Below, piece after piece: positions 11,204-23,440 of a stretch of 64,000 nucleotides of DNA. The notes beneath the pieces are model-generated. The model saw only the letters and a program-made list of their open reading frames with translations. It was not told the origin of the DNA and did not search any database. Made by a program: the position numbers and the translations under genes. Each line of letters begins with the position of its first letter. Position 1 is the first letter of the stretch. Source of the stretch: Hordeum vulgare subsp. vulgare (taxonomy: Eukaryota > Streptophyta > Magnoliopsida > Poales > Poaceae). The stretch is from contig NC_058522.1 in NCBI RefSeq assembly GCF_904849725.1, forward strand, positions 192,908,968 to 192,972,967. The letters are read 5' to 3'.

Positions 11204-14200
11204 ATGTCACATCCCTGGATCCCTAGCTAGGTTTTAGCATTGTGCTCATGTTTACATTCATTGCATTCAAGAACTTGAAACAAATTCAAAGCAAGTGGTG
11301 AAATAAAACCCCAAAAACCCTAGCCACATCTCAAAATTCAAGGAAATTCAAAACTTGTTAAAATCAATGAACCCAAAATGGCCTCAAGAAAAGTTCAACT
11401 TTTCTGATAATTCTTGAAAACAAATTATCAGGGAAGAAAAATATTTTCAAAACACATTTGGCATTTTATTTAAATTCAAAAAGCTCCTGAATTCAAACTT
11501 AAATTTGAATTCAAATATTTTCAAGTTTCAAAAATGTTGCAAACCTCAGGAGTAGTTGGGAATATTCCAACTATCACTCAGGGCTTTTCAAACTAATTTT
11601 TGAATTGCTTTTTGAAGCCAAAATAAATAGCAAATAAAATCACCAAGTAAATTAGAAAATAGAAATAGTAGAAACTGAAAAAAAACCTAAGCTACGCTCA
11701 CCTGTGAGGCCCAGCCCACCAGGGGCAGGGTCGTCTTCTTCCTCTGCCTGCTGGCAGAGGAGAGATCGACCACGACGGCCCCTCCACCTCCTGCTTTGCC
11801 GTGGTGACCTCCGGTGCCCCAAGGACAGCGCGACAACGGGGATGACTACCCCGAGCGCGTCCCTATCCATCCCCGCTCTCCATTCCTCCCCCTCCTCTCG
11901 GCTTTCTTCCTTTCTTCCTCTGCCACCATTGACAGCGCTCGAGCCCTCTAGCCACAGTATAGTTCCTCCGAGTGCTCCTTTCTCTCCGCCTCATCGAGCT
12001 AGCCGTGTGCACCAAAGCATTCGACCGCCCCGAGCTCTATTGCGCTGCATCGCCGTCGGCTTCAACCTCGGGCCGTCGGCAAGCTTCTGTTGATTCGACG
12101 TCCACAACACCTCCCCGAGCCGTCTGAGCTTCCCATCGCCTCCACCGTGAGCTTGCGCGTGTTTCCCCTCTTCTTTCCCTCATTTTCCTGCACGCTAGCC
12201 ACTAGACCGACGAGCCCGAGCTCCGGCTGCCGCCTCAGCTCGTCGCCGGTGACCTCCGGTCATTCCCAATCCTTCCTGAAGCCCGTAATGGATGATGCCG
12301 AGCCTGGGGATCCTCCCAGTGCTCTGGGCACTCGATCCCGAGCACCACATCGATCTCTGGCGTCTCTCCGGCGCAGATCCGCCGCGGATCTGGTCGCCGC
12401 CGGTCAGTCTCCGGCGGGGGATGACCTAGCCGCACTAATCCACAAGTTTAACGATAAACAGACGCTGAAAGTGGGCCCCAGTCTCGAGCCAGACTCACTT
12501 AGGGGCCGGTCAGCGCGGGAATAGCCCTGTGACGCTGACCAGTGGCCCCCACCTGTCAGGTTTGACCTGGCCAGGTCGGCCGACAGCTGACGCCATGCTG
12601 ACATTGGCCTGACGCAATAAATAGCTTTTCTGTTATAAAAGAATTCTAGAAAATGTCAAAAACTTCTAAAAATCATAGAAAATAATCTGTAACTCCAATG
12701 AAAATATTTTATATATGAAAAGTATCAGAAAAATCGAAGGAATCTGATTTTAATATTTTCAAACATGTTTGAAAATGTTAACATCACCAAACAGATTAAA
12801 TGATGATTGGGATAACCTTATTAAATAATATAGATTTGGAATTGGAAATCCATCTGAATTTCACTTCAAATATTATGACCAAGCCATGATCAAGAACAAC
12901 CAGCAACCCAACATACCATCATCTTGCATGCTAAAACAAGATTACCTGAGCATAAGGTCGAATCAATTAAAAGGGTATTTGAAAATACCTTGTTTGAAGT
13001 GATATTTGAATCTTGATTCAAATCAACTTCAACTTAAGAAATGGTAGTCACATTAGCCTACCACCTTTCATTTTCATGCCATGCTCATGCATCATCTTGT
13101 TGCATATGATTGTTATTGATTGTTATTGTTCTTACCGGTAGGCCCCGCTCTCCCGTACTCCACCGAATATCCGACTGACGGATATTGTCCCTCTACTGAG
13201 CAACAAGGCAAGCAACCATTTTGATCATCCCGATAAATCCCATGTTCTCGCTCCTGCACTTACTTATTGCATTAGGATCAAATGCTTCAAATGTTTTTGC
13301 CACGTTAGTTGAACCCACTTCCTTTGCATGACCTGTCTTTGTCACAGTAAATAGCTGAACCTTGCAACCTAGTATACCTGGTAGATGTTTGAGCCATGAT
13401 GTGCCTTATCCTGCTATGCATGCTATGCTTAGAGTTGTGTCTGGTCTGTCATCTGGGTGATGAACAGAATTGTGAGAATGTGTTCAATAAGTAAAGGTTG
13501 TGTGTTGAACCTGATTTGGTAAAGGTACCGGTGAAAGGCTATGTAGGAGTACATGGCGGGTTTTTTCATTGGAACCGTCCTTAGGAACTGAGTTCCGTGT
13601 ATGTAATCCAAGACGAGATACTACCTCATGTTGGGCCCTGAAATATGACCCCGCTCGACTTATTAACCGCCTAGTACTCGGTCCAGGAGTTGCAAGTAGT
13701 TTCTGGTGTTTATAGTCAAGCTGGAGGCCTTGCGTAGCGCTGACCTGAGAGGTGGGCTATGATGCGGTAGGCAGTGGCACGGTGTACCAAGTGGCACCCG
13801 GATGGTGGGCTTGGGAACCTTGCGCACATCGTTTGGGGCCGTGGCGAAAACCTCGGCCGGACTTCCGTGCGGGTTACCCTCAGATAGGCGATAGACCTAG
13901 ACTAGGTATTAGTGTGGTTAACAATCGTGGCCGACTCCCTCGCTGGGCTTCCGCTTGAAGGTTGCCGAGGTGCATGACGTGCACATGGCGATAAGTGGCG
14001 AGAGCATGTGTGAAGAAGTACACCCCTGCAGGGTTATGATCTATTTGAATAGCCGCGTCCGCGGATATGGACTACTTGGAGACATATGTTGTTCATAGAT
14101 AATTATAATGGCTACTCATAAAATTGTCAAGATAAGCGTGAGTGTCGTGGACGGCATTTCCGTATGGAGACGGAATGATTCCAAGATGGAGTATTGTTGT

Positions 14201-15215
14201 GGTGTTAGTGGACTCGTGTCCGAGAAATTAAGTTGTCAAAATTATTTAAAAATGCAAGTTGTCTAGCCACGAGTAAAATGTTGGCTTTCCGCATGAAACC
14301 CCACAATTCCTTCTTGATACATTGCATGAGTAGATAGTTTATCCTAAAGTCTTGTTGAGTACTTTTGTACTCACGTTTTCTTAATAAATTGTTGCAGAGG
14401 TTGTTAATGACCCTAATGGAGGGTTCTACCTAGACATCGACGACGACGAGTAGCTGGTATCCCATCTACGATCTGGCCCTAGGGTGGGTCTGTAGATAGT
14501 CAGGCCATGTGCCTTTGTCTTGCTTCTATCTGTACTCAGACAGCTTTACTCTTCCCCTGGTTTGTATGAATTGTGTGTATGACTTGTGATGATGGGTCGT
14601 GAGACCCCTACCTTGTAATATTATGTGTGTGTCTATTCCGAGCCTTCTAAATAAAGTTTGTATGTTTATGGTTATGTTGTGATGCCATCGATTTATCTAT
14701 ACATATCGGTATGCTATGCGTACGTGTGTTGTACTTGATATGTATGGGGTTCGATTACCTAGCTGTAGGCTTTAGTAGCATTCCTTACAGGGAAATTCCC
14801 CTTTGTGATCCAACGAGCCATGGTAGTTCGCTACTGCTCCAAACACATTGGTTGACCGGCATGTGTCCTTCTTAGCTGCTGTGTCTGTCCCCGTTGGGGA
14901 AATGTCACGCGATGTAATGGAGTCCTTGTAGCTTGCTACGACTCGTCTACATTCGCTGGTGACCGACACCTGCTTTGCTGGGTCATGTATGCCTGTCCCT
15001 GTGCGAAACTTCCGCTTTTGTTTACGACTAGACATGTCGATCCGGGTTCTTTGTCATTGGATTGCTAGTAACACAATTGCATACGCGAGTCAAAAGGCGC
15101 AAACGGTCCCGGCTAAGGTAAGGCTGCAGCGGTGGGGATAACCGTGCATGAGACTGCAAAGAGATGCGAGGTGTTACAGGCTGGATTCCTATGGCTTAGG
15201 ATCAGGGTCCCGACA
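11204..15215 (+). repeat. Gypsy1 3' LTR, 4012 bp
   Basis: It begins TGTCACATCC and ends GGTCCCGACA. The boundaries are supported by a second, inverted copy at 48490-52636 that is flanked by a perfect 5-bp duplication. The LTR has an AT-rich start, a GC-rich block at about 11700-12600, an AT-rich middle (12620-13100) and a mixed end. By eye the last ~500 bp are roughly 93% identical to the other copy. Several short ORFs are shared by the two copies but show no constraint (see rejected items). The expected purine tract just before 11204 is not seen. Confidence 0.87.
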
Positions 15216-15948
15216 CACTATCATTACCGAGAAAGTGGCTGGTATTCGGGATGCCCAACTCCATGCTCAAAAATCGAATCAAATATAGTGAAACAAAACT
15301 CCCCCAGGAAAGTTGTTGGTACGGACGGTACCCATGGATTCGGCTTGCCGTGTAGTGTGCTTCATTGGTGGAGGGGGAGTAAAAAATTTACCATTCTGTT
15401 TGTGAACCGCCTATGATGTATCTAGCATGGAAAGTATTGTGAGCTACTTTGTCATTTTCGTTGACTGGAAAAGCATGCTACTCAAAATAATTTTGCTCTC
15501 TCAAATTAAACCTTGAGCCCTAACACGTCTACCAATCCCTACTTCCCTCTGCGAAGGGCCTATCTATTTACTTTATGCAATTTTTATTTTTGCTTTGAGT
15601 CTCCATCTGCTCTTAAAAATACCAACTAGGGAACACTATGATTGTATGTGAGCATTGGACATAACTACTATTTGAGTGTGTTTCATGAATGGATCAATGA
15701 TTGAGCATGATGGGCTAGGGATAACTTTCTTTAGTGTTGATATTTTGAAAGACATGGTTGCTTGTTGACATGCTTGAGTATTGAAGTCATTATATTAAAA
15801 CTAGACTATTGCTTTGAATCACTTACAAGTCCAAATGTCCATGCTATACAAAGAACAAAAGAGTTTGATGAACATGTTATGCAGCATTCCACAACAAGAA
15901 TTCTGTTTTTATCACTCGAGGACGAGAAGGAATTAAGCTTGGGGATGC
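15216..15948 (+). mobile_element. 3' untranslated end of an Athila-like element (Athila1)
   Basis: This noncoding sequence ends in the purine-rich tract GAATTAAGCTTGGGGATGC directly before the LTR start at 15949, which is the classic 3' end of Triticeae Athila-like (Sabrina/Fatima-type) elements. The preceding CTCGAGGACGAG motif is also typical of the family. The left boundary is the Gypsy1 LTR end, so the rest of Athila1 (its coding part) must lie beyond the left edge of the window. Confidence 0.72.
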
Positions 15949-17708
15949 TGATACGTCTCCAACATATCTATAATTTTTGCTTGTTCCATGCCGTTATATT
16001 ATAATTCTTGAATGTTTTACAATCATTTTACTAGAACTTTATATTATTTTTTGGAACTAACCTATTAATGGTTCCAAAATTGCAAAATTTCTTGTTTCAC
16101 ACTTTGATTTGTAGGAATTAATTGAAGCATATCGAAAAAACGCAAAAGGAGGCTTGTTGAGGAGGACTCTGACTCTCCTGAAATCTGTCCACAAACAGTT
16201 TTAACAGATCATCCGTTTGACCCCCGACGACGGAGTCAAATGGGAAAAGCTAAAACTAGGAACATGTGGGAAATTTTATGGCAATGATACTGGATAAGAA
16301 ATCCATCCTGAACGGAGTCCGTATGCGATCTGGAGACCCGTTTTACTGAAGGAAAATATCTGATTACGGGATCAAGAGAATTGTTGACGAGATTGAGTCC
16401 AACTCTTAACATATCTGATATATTCGTCCAAGACATGACTTTGAAGACTCATGAGGGATGTTATGAGCCGCTAGCAAGGATTTAGAGGTGCCCGAGAGCC
16501 ATTGGATCAAGGCTCCATACATCGGAGGGCCATAGAGCACCACAGAGCCACATATAAGGAGTGAAAAACCCTAGTTTTGGTGGAGCCACCAAGAGCCACG
16601 AATTTGCTTCTCCCTTGGCAGCCTCCAAGAAGGGGAGAGTATCCTCAATTGCAGCACCAAGACCAAGGCAGAAGGAGGGGCAAGGGGACGCCGCCCGTCG
16701 CCACAACCGCCGCCCGTCGCCGGTATCATGGCCGCCATCGACTCCAGTTCTTCGGGGCTGCACCTCTCCATCAACAAATCTCTCTTTCTCATCAAGATAA
16801 TGTGTGAGTAATCCTCCTCGGGGCTGAGGGTATGTACTAGTAGCCATTTGTTTAATCTATCGCTCTCTCTCGTGTTCTTGTGATGGCACGATCTTGATGT
16901 ATCGCGTACTTTATTAATATAGATGAATCATATGGAGTTTTCCCCTCTCTATCTTCTTGTGATGAATTGATTTTCCCTTTGAAGTTTCTTATCGCCTTGA
17001 GACTTTAAGGATTTGAGAACACTTGATGTGTGTCTTGCGATGGGATATCTGTGGTGATACTAGGATGTTCCATTGATCCACTTGATGTATGCTTTGGTGA
17101 TCAACTTGCGGGTTCCGTGACCTTGGGAGTCTATGCATAGGGGTTGGCACATGTTTTTGTCTTGACTTTCCGGTAGAAACTTTGGGGCATTCTTTGAAGT
17201 TCTTTGTGTTGGATTGAACATGATGAATTTGAAATTATGCGATGCATATCGCATAATCATGCACATGGGTACTTGTGGTGACAGTGGAGCATCTAGGTAA
17301 CATTAGGGTCTTGGTTGATGTCTATTTTCAGGTGTTATTTTATTACAAACTCTAGGGCTATTCGCTAGACTTATAGTGATAGGTCATAAGATTGATTAGA
17401 AAAGATAACTTTGAGGTGGTTTCGTACCCTACAATAATTTCTTTGTTTGTTCTCCGCTACTTGTGACTTTGGAGTGAACACTTTTTGTCGCACATGAGGG
17501 ATTTATATATGATTCAAGTATGTTAGTATTGTTGAGAGAACTTGCGCTAGTGAAAGTATAGACCCTAGGCCTTGTTTCCAACAATTTATACAATGTTCTT
17601 CCCGCTCTTTACTATTTGTTACCTTTCTCTTTTTATATTGTCCTACAAAACTCCGCGCTTGGTGGCCCAACACGAGTCTACAAGAAGAAGGTTGTGTAGT
17701 AGACATCA
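15949..17708 (+). repeat. Athila1 3' LTR, about 1760 bp
   Basis: It begins TGATACGTCTCC directly after the polypurine tract and ends GTAGTAGACATCA. The end motif preceded by 'aagaagaaggttgtgtag' is typical of Athila-like LTRs in Triticeae. Internal landmarks are a CATATAAG TATA-like motif near 16550 and a GC-rich stretch at 16670-16790. No PBS follows 17708, so it is the downstream LTR of the element whose 3' UTR lies to its left. Short ORFs within it are not supported as genes. Confidence 0.72.
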
Positions 17709-17829
17709 CCCCCTGCATGGGACGCCGCGCACGAGTTCATGGTGGTGTGAGACATCCATTATGCATCATGAATTCTTATTGACATTCATCTTATTCTTGC
17801 CCACTATTCCTCATTAAGATATAATTCAA
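17709..17829. other. Unassigned 120-bp segment between two Athila-like LTRs
   Basis: This starts CCCCCTGCATGG after the Athila1 LTR and runs to the approximate point where a second Athila-like LTR becomes recognisable. It could be old flanking DNA or the eroded 5' end of the second LTR. Nothing else is seen. Confidence 0.4.
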
Positions 17830-19196
17830 TGGCTTTGTTTCTGAATGTGCAAGGTGCACCATGAAGAGGGAAGTTGCCAAAAACTGGAATTATGTACCTT
17901 AAAACCAAGAAAAAGGTTGAAAAAACACCGGACTCCAAATGACCTGAAATTTAATAGAGATTTTTTATGTCATATATAAGAATTATTGCGCACAAAATAT
18001 ACCAGAGGGGGCCACTTGCTGGCCATCAGCCAGCAAGGCGCGACCCCCCCCACCGTGCCTTGTTTCCTCATGGGGGCCCAACAGGTCTCCCGACCCCCCC
18101 CCTCTTCTCCTATATGATGTTTTTTGACCTATAAAAATCATAAGCATGCTTCCGGAACGAAGCACCCCCGTCTTGAGGCGTAGACCTGGGCAGAGGCCCT
18201 TTTGCTCTCTTGCAGAGATATTCTGCCGGGGGAATCCCTCTCCGGGTGGGGTAGATCTAAGCCGTCACCATCACCAATACTTCCTCCTTCATGGGTGGAC
18301 CAATTTTTCATCAACATCTTCACCATTACCATCTCATATTCAACCCTAGTTCATTTCTTTTATTCAATATTTGTCTCAAAACCTCAGATTGGTATCTCTG
18401 GGTTACTAATAGTGTTACTAACATCTCGTAGTTGATGCTGGTAGGCTTAATTGGTGGAAGATATTATTTTCACATATTTGATCACCATTAATATACCTGT
18501 GATCTTGAACATATTGATGAGTTGTGAGTAGTTAATATTGTTCCTGACGACAAGCGAGAAGTCTTGTTATAATTAATAATGTGAAGTTGGTATTCGTTCC
18601 ATATTTTGATGATGTGTATGTTGTTGCTTCTGTTAGTGGTGTCGTGTGAATGTTGACTACACGTTAGTTCGCCATGTTATGGGCCTAAGGGAAGGCATTG
18701 TGGAGTAACAAGTAGATGGTGGGTTGCGAGAGTGAGAAAAGCTTAAACCACAGTTTATGCATTGCTTCATAAGGGGCTGATTGGGATCCACATGTTTCAT
18801 GCTATAGTTACATTTATCTTAATTATTCTTTTGAAGTTGTCGCTGCTTGCGAGATGGGGTAATCATAAGTGGGTTTGTTGTTCAATTATGAACAACACCT
18901 TAGGACCGGTCCACCCACATATCAAATTATCAAAGTAACGATCGTGAATCAAAATAACATGATGTACAGGACTAAACAATAATTCCCATGTGTCCTTGGG
19001 AGCATTTTTTAACATAACAGTAGTTTCAGGCCTATCCTTTGCAATAAAAAGGACTGGTCTACCTTGCTACACACTTGCTACTATTGTTACTTGTTACTTG
19101 TTAAACTACTTGTCATTTCCTTCTGCTCCACGTTGGGTTCGAAACTCTTACTTATTGAAAGGACTGCAATTGACCCCCTATACTTGTGGGTCATCA
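17830..19196 (+). repeat. Athila2 5' LTR, 5'-truncated
   Basis: The end CCCCTATACTTGTGGGTCATCA-type motif finishes at 19196 and is followed at once by a PBS region. Internal features match Sabrina-type LTRs: a GC-rich C-tract region at 18000-18080, 'CTATATGATG' near 18112, and an exon-like GC block to 18260. The start near 17830 is approximate because no TGATACG start is present. Confidence 0.75.
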
Positions 19197-19207
19197 AGAA
19201 TCTTTTG

Positions 19208-19225
19208 TGGCACCATTTTTGGGGA
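19208..19225 (+). promoter_or_regulatory. Degenerate Athila2 primer binding site
   Basis: TGGCACCATTTTTGGGGA lies 11 bases after the LTR end. Athila-type elements use TGGCGCCGTTGCCGGGGA here, so this copy carries several changes, mostly C-to-T and G-to-A. It still fixes the LTR end and plus orientation. Confidence 0.7.
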
Positions 19226-19389
19226 GTGAAGCACCTTTGGTAAGTGGAAATTCGTATGGAAACATTTTCGATACATGCTGAAATTTACTGTTGCTTGTTA
19301 CTACCTACGGTCACCCTTTGAGTGTCTTGTTCGGGGAATCTTTTCCTCGAATGTAAGTTGAAAAGGTTTGTCCTCAACCTAGTGAACCT

Positions 19390-20270
19390 ATTTAAAATAT
19401 TTATTATGGGATTCCTTTGGGCATGCTAGAGAAACTGATAGCTAATCCTTATGATGGTACAACTCATCCTGATGACCACTTGATATATCTTGATGGGATT
19501 TGTGGATAATTTAACCTTGCAGGTTTGCCTGGAGAGGAAGTTAAGAATAAAATCTTCCCTTTATCTTTGGAGGTAAAATCATTGATGTGGTACATGCTAT
19601 TGGATGATAATGGATCATGGGCTGGAATCGCTTGAAGTTGGAATTTCATCAAAAGTTTTATCCTATACATGTAGTTCATCATGATTGGAATTTTATTTAT
19701 AATTGATGGCCTAGCAAAGAACAAAGCATCACTCAAGATGGGGGGAGGATTAAATATATGATGCACACCTGAACCAATCATGAATTCTCGAGAGAAATTA
19801 TGATACAAAAAATGTATGCTTGGCTCTCTCATAATGATCAAGTACAACTCAATTCTTCTGCTACTTATTCTTATATGAAGAAGACTATTTAATTCAGATG
19901 CAATATGCTTGAAAGAATTAAATGCTACTTTCAAGACTAGGAATTCAACAAAGGTAAAGAGCCATATATAAAGCTTAAGTTTGATTGTGTTAAATCTTTT
20001 GTGGAAACCGATATTTTCATAAGTTTATCAATAAATACATGCTTGACTCCGAGATAGTAGCTACTTTCTATTAATCATTTGCTACTCATGTTGATCTCCC
20101 TAAGGAGAAGTGGTTTAAATATCATCCACCTATTGAAAAATTATTAGATAACCTCATTAAGTTTAAAGAGGAAACAATTTTTTATCATGTTGATCTAGTT
20201 GTATCTACTGCTTATATCGAGAAACCACCTTTTCTTGTTAGGATTAGGGAACATGCTAAAGCTACAACTA
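19390..20270 (+). pseudogene. gag: Athila2 gag remnant
   Basis: Translated pieces of the Athila gag family are recognisable but not in one frame: NPYDGTTHPDDHL near 19455, FNLAGLPGEEVKNKIFPLSL at 19508-19570, and KEKWFKYHPPIEKLLDNL near 20105. The first two belong to the retrotransposon gag domain and the last to the region joining gag and protease. Stops and frameshifts are dense (for example TAA after GICG near 19508). The gag would assemble virus-like particles. This copy is dead. Confidence 0.7.
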
Positions 20271-20707
20271 TGGTTAATAAAAGTTATGTTAGAACACAAA
20301 AACCTTCTGAACAAATAAATGTGGAACCTAATATTGCTATAGTTAAAAATCTCTTGGTCAATAATATTCATGGGCATGTTATTTACTTGGGTACTGAAGC
20401 TGCTAGAATTGTGAAACTTGTTATAAATGAGTTGGACAAGCTATATAAAAACAAACTAGTTGTCCGCATGCATGTTGTTTATGTTAAGACTGGAGATCAT
20501 TGCTATCATGGTTTATGTGACATGGGTGCTAGTATTAGTGTTATACCTTTTACCTTATATGAAAACATTATTAATGATATAGCACCCTCTCAGATTGAAT
20601 ATATTGATGTCATTATTAATGTTGCACACCAAGATACCCCACTATCTCTCCACTTGGAATTGTTAGAGATGTTGAGGTCTTGTGTGAAAAGTCAAGTACC
20701 CCACTAA
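20270..20707 (+). pseudogene. pol (PR): Athila2 protease region
   Basis: The open stretch of 145 codons has the Athila-type protease core GLCDMGASISVIPFTLYENI near 20515-20575, where D-x-GAS corresponds to the catalytic aspartate loop. It continues in register with the upstream gag end (MVNKSYVRTQKPSEQINVEP). The frame then ends with a stop at 20705, well before RT. Part of an inactive pol. Confidence 0.72.
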
Positions 20708-20879
20708 CTTCCTATTACTTGGTTCTGAACAAGATAACTTTTGTTGGTTTATATTTGGTACAACTTTCTTGAATAATGTTAATGCTAAAATTAATTGTGT
20801 CATATAGAAAGTCAAAGTTAGCTTTAGTAATGATCTCTTGAACTTAATTTATCTAAATTTGGTAGACAACGACATGAGA

Positions 20880-22430
20880 AGGAGTTATCTACAAAATTGG
20901 AAATTATTGCTCTTGCTTCCATTGTTGTGCCTCCTACAGATCCTTTAGAAAAATATTTTCTAGACCATGAGAATGATATGCATACAAATGAAAGAAATGA
21001 GATAGATGATATATTCCTTAGGCAAGCAGCTATCCACAAACACAACTTATGTGTTGATATCTTAGGGGATCCTCCTCCACCAAAAGGAGATCATGTGTTT
21101 GAGTTAAAGACATTACCTGATATTTTGAAATATTCTTACCTTTATTAAAATAAGATATATCATTTTATTATTAGTGCTAACCTTTCAGATCATGTTGAAA
21201 AATCTAAAGAAGCACAAAGACTCTTTATGATCTTAAGGTCATAAGCCCCACTCTATGTCAGCACAAGATTAATATGGAACCGGATGCTAAACTTGTTGTT
21301 GATCATCAATGCCGCTTAAATCCTAAGATGAAGGAAGTGGTAAGAAGTGAAATACTAAAGCTTGTGGAGGCAGGTATAATTTATCCTATTGCTGATAGTA
21401 GATGGGTAAGTCCTGTTCATTGTGTTCCTAAGAAAGGAGGTACAAATGTTGTTCCTATTGATAAAAATGAACTTGTTCCACAAAGAATAGTAATTGGTTA
21501 TAGGATGGTAATCGATTTCTACAAAATTAAGTAAAGCTACTAGGAAAGACCATTACTCCTTTCGTTTTATTGATCAAATGTTAGAAAGATTATCTAACCA
21601 CACACACTTTTGTTTTCTTTATGGATATTCTGGTTTCTCTCAAATACCTGTCACAAAAGAGGACCATGTGAAAACTACTTTAACATGTTGTTTTCGAACA
21701 TATGCTTATAGACATATGCCTTTTGGTTTATGTAATGCACCTGCTACCTTTCAAAGATGCATGACAGCTATATTATTTGACTTCTGTGAAAAGATGTTGA
21801 GGTTTTCATGGATGATTTTTTTACGTTTATGGGACTTCTTTTGACAATTGCTTGAGCAACCTTGATCGAGTTTTGTAGAGATGTCAAGAAACTAATATTG
21901 TCTTGAATTGGGAGCAGTGCCACTTTATTGTGAATGAAGGTATAATACTCGGGCATCAAATTTCTTAACAAGGCGTCGAAGTAGACAAAGCTAAAGTTGA
22001 TGCAATACAGAAAATGTCATGCCCCAAAGATACCAAAGGTATAAGAAGTTTCCTTAGTCATGCTGATTTTTATAGGTGTTTCATTAAAGATTTCTCAAAT
22101 ATTTCTAGGCAACTAACTAATATTCTTCGAAAATATACCTTGTATTTTCGATGATGATTTTGTAGAAGCCTTTAAAATACTTAAGAAAGCCTTGATTTCC
22201 GCACTATTGTCCAACCACCCGATTGGAATGTAGCATTTGAATTTATTTGTGATGCTAATGATTATGCCATTGGTATTGCTATAGGGAAAAGAGTAGACAA
22301 GAAATTAAATGTTATTCATTATGCTAGTAACACACTAGACATTTCTCAAAGAAATTACGCTATCACTGAGAAGGAGTTTTTAGCAGTTGTATTTTCATGT
22401 GATAAGTTTAGACCTTACATTATTGGCTCT
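20880..22430 (+). pseudogene. pol (RT-RH): Athila2 reverse transcriptase and partial RNase H
   Basis: Several registers together give the RT lead-in (HENDMHTNERNEIDDIFLRQ near 20970), the RT fingers (LNPKMKEVVRSEILKLVEAG near 21315, WVSPVHCVPKKGG near 21405), the palm (MPFGLCNAPATFQRCMTAI near 21720) and the catalytic FMDDFF near 21807 in a shifted frame. RNase H motifs follow (YASNTLDISQRNYAITEKEF near 22320-22380). Integrase is absent because a Tat-like LTR begins near 22430, inside RNase H at the position of ACDKFRPYI-type sequence. At least four frameshifts and several stops are present. Confidence 0.82.
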
Positions 22431-23028
22431 ATCGTGGGAACGATTCTAACAATAGAAAGGGGTAGGATTAAGGAGCATGATCTATCGAGATGCAAACAGG
22501 TGACACAAGTGTTCTAGCGAATTTGGGCCTCTCACGGTGGAGATAACAACTCTAAATATTGTTCTCCGGAGAGGCTTTGCTTATCTGTCATGAACACAGA
22601 GTTACATGGTGTATTATAAAGAGGGGGAGAATGGATCTCCAGGCCTGAGCTAAGTCCTGACACTAATTATGCGAAAGCCAAGGGAGAAGAGTGGGCCAAC
22701 CCTGAGCTATGCGGTGGGGGTGGCTTATATAGAGCATGCCACCCCCACACCTCCTATGTTACAAGGTGCGACATTGATGCCATAATATCAGCCCACTACA
22801 TAAACTTCACCATGAGGATGATGCTTAAGTTGCCTTGTTGACTCTTGGTCTTCGCATATCCGAGTGAGTCATACGGCCGAGTGCTTAACTGTCATCCGAG
22901 TGGATGGACTTTATTTGTCCGAGTGGATTGTATGTTTGTATTTGTGTGGGTCCACGTGATATGTGGACATCATGCTTCTATGATATTTCGACCCTTCATA
23001 GGCCTACCCATTATGTGTATCCCCAACA
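22430..23028 (-). repeat. TatB 3' LTR, about 600 bp
   Basis: On the minus strand it begins TGTTGGGGATACACA at 23028. The far end near 22430 (CGTTCCCACGAT) meets Athila2 RNase H sequence without a clear CA. The TATATAAG motif (minus strand, 22724-22731) is a good TATA candidate. The purine tract CTCGAGGGCTAA (minus strand, 23029-23040) immediately outside 23028 is the polypurine tract. Confidence 0.6.
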
Positions 23029-23440
23029 TTAGCCCTCGAGACTCTGACTGATTTCTGATAGCCGGTTGGAGTCTTTAGAGTTTGTTGAACTTAAATGTTA
23101 TCGCTAGACCTGACCGAGCAGAATGTTTCTTTTTGATTTCTCTTCCAGTGAGGAAACGCTGAGTGCACCCATTTGGTGTAGTCCCCGAGCCTTTTTCGGA
23201 CTAGATGAGTCTGGCAGAGGGTTTGAGTCTTCTAGTGTGAAACTGAATTAGTGTGCTATTTTTGGCATAGTAATTTTTTAGAGTTTTGAGCCAAATCGAT
23301 CGGACTGATACTCGTCCGCTCGGCACAGTAAATAAATTTAGCGTGGAACTAGGTTACTGAGGCAAATCTTCATGTGCTTGGCATGTTGAATGCTTGTTGA
23401 GTGTGCCTTATGTGATTTCTCGATCAAGGTTGGGTCTCTG

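Larger units (their letters stand above)
8480..15215 (+). mobile_element. Gypsy1, Ty3/gypsy (Del/Tekay-like), 5' part displaced by copia
   Basis: From left to right this plus-strand element shows RT (starting mid-gene at the copia junction), RNase H, integrase, a chromodomain-like tail and a 4-kb 3' LTR. RT before integrase is the gypsy order. Gag, protease, the PBS and the 5' LTR must lie left of the copia, outside the window. The junction at 8479/8480 falls within the RT N-terminal motif just before VDYRPVN. The element is itself inserted in the 3' UTR of an Athila-like element (15216 onward). Confidence 0.9.
17830..22430 (+). mobile_element. Athila2, Ty3/gypsy element, both ends truncated
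   Basis: In order on the plus strand this shows an LTR lacking its TG start, a degenerate PBS, gag, protease, RT and the start of RNase H. The protein signatures are of the Athila lineage. It ends abruptly inside RNase H near 22430, where the LTR of a Tat-like element begins, so the remainder of pol and its 3' LTR probably lie beyond the nested block to the right. All reading frames are broken. Confidence 0.82.

Noticed and set aside
13752..13958. 68-codon ORF shared with 49736-49942
   Set aside because: Again a simple consequence of the homologous LTRs; about 10 of 68 residues differ, with no recognisable domain and no sign of constraint.
14772..15035. 87-codon ORF in the Gypsy1 LTR (minus strand) with an open homologue at 48631-48933 in the solo LTR
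   Set aside because: Comparing the two copies, about 13 codons differ by replacement and 4 by silent change, which is what neutral drift gives. The ORF is antisense to the element and shows no domain. Being open in both is explained by recent shared ancestry of the LTRs.
15949..19196. A single 3.2-kb LTR from TGATACGTCTCC to GGGTCATCA
   Set aside because: The first part ends in its own LTR terminus (GTAGTAGACATCA, 17708), and the second part has the interior of a different Athila-like LTR. Two LTRs explain it better.
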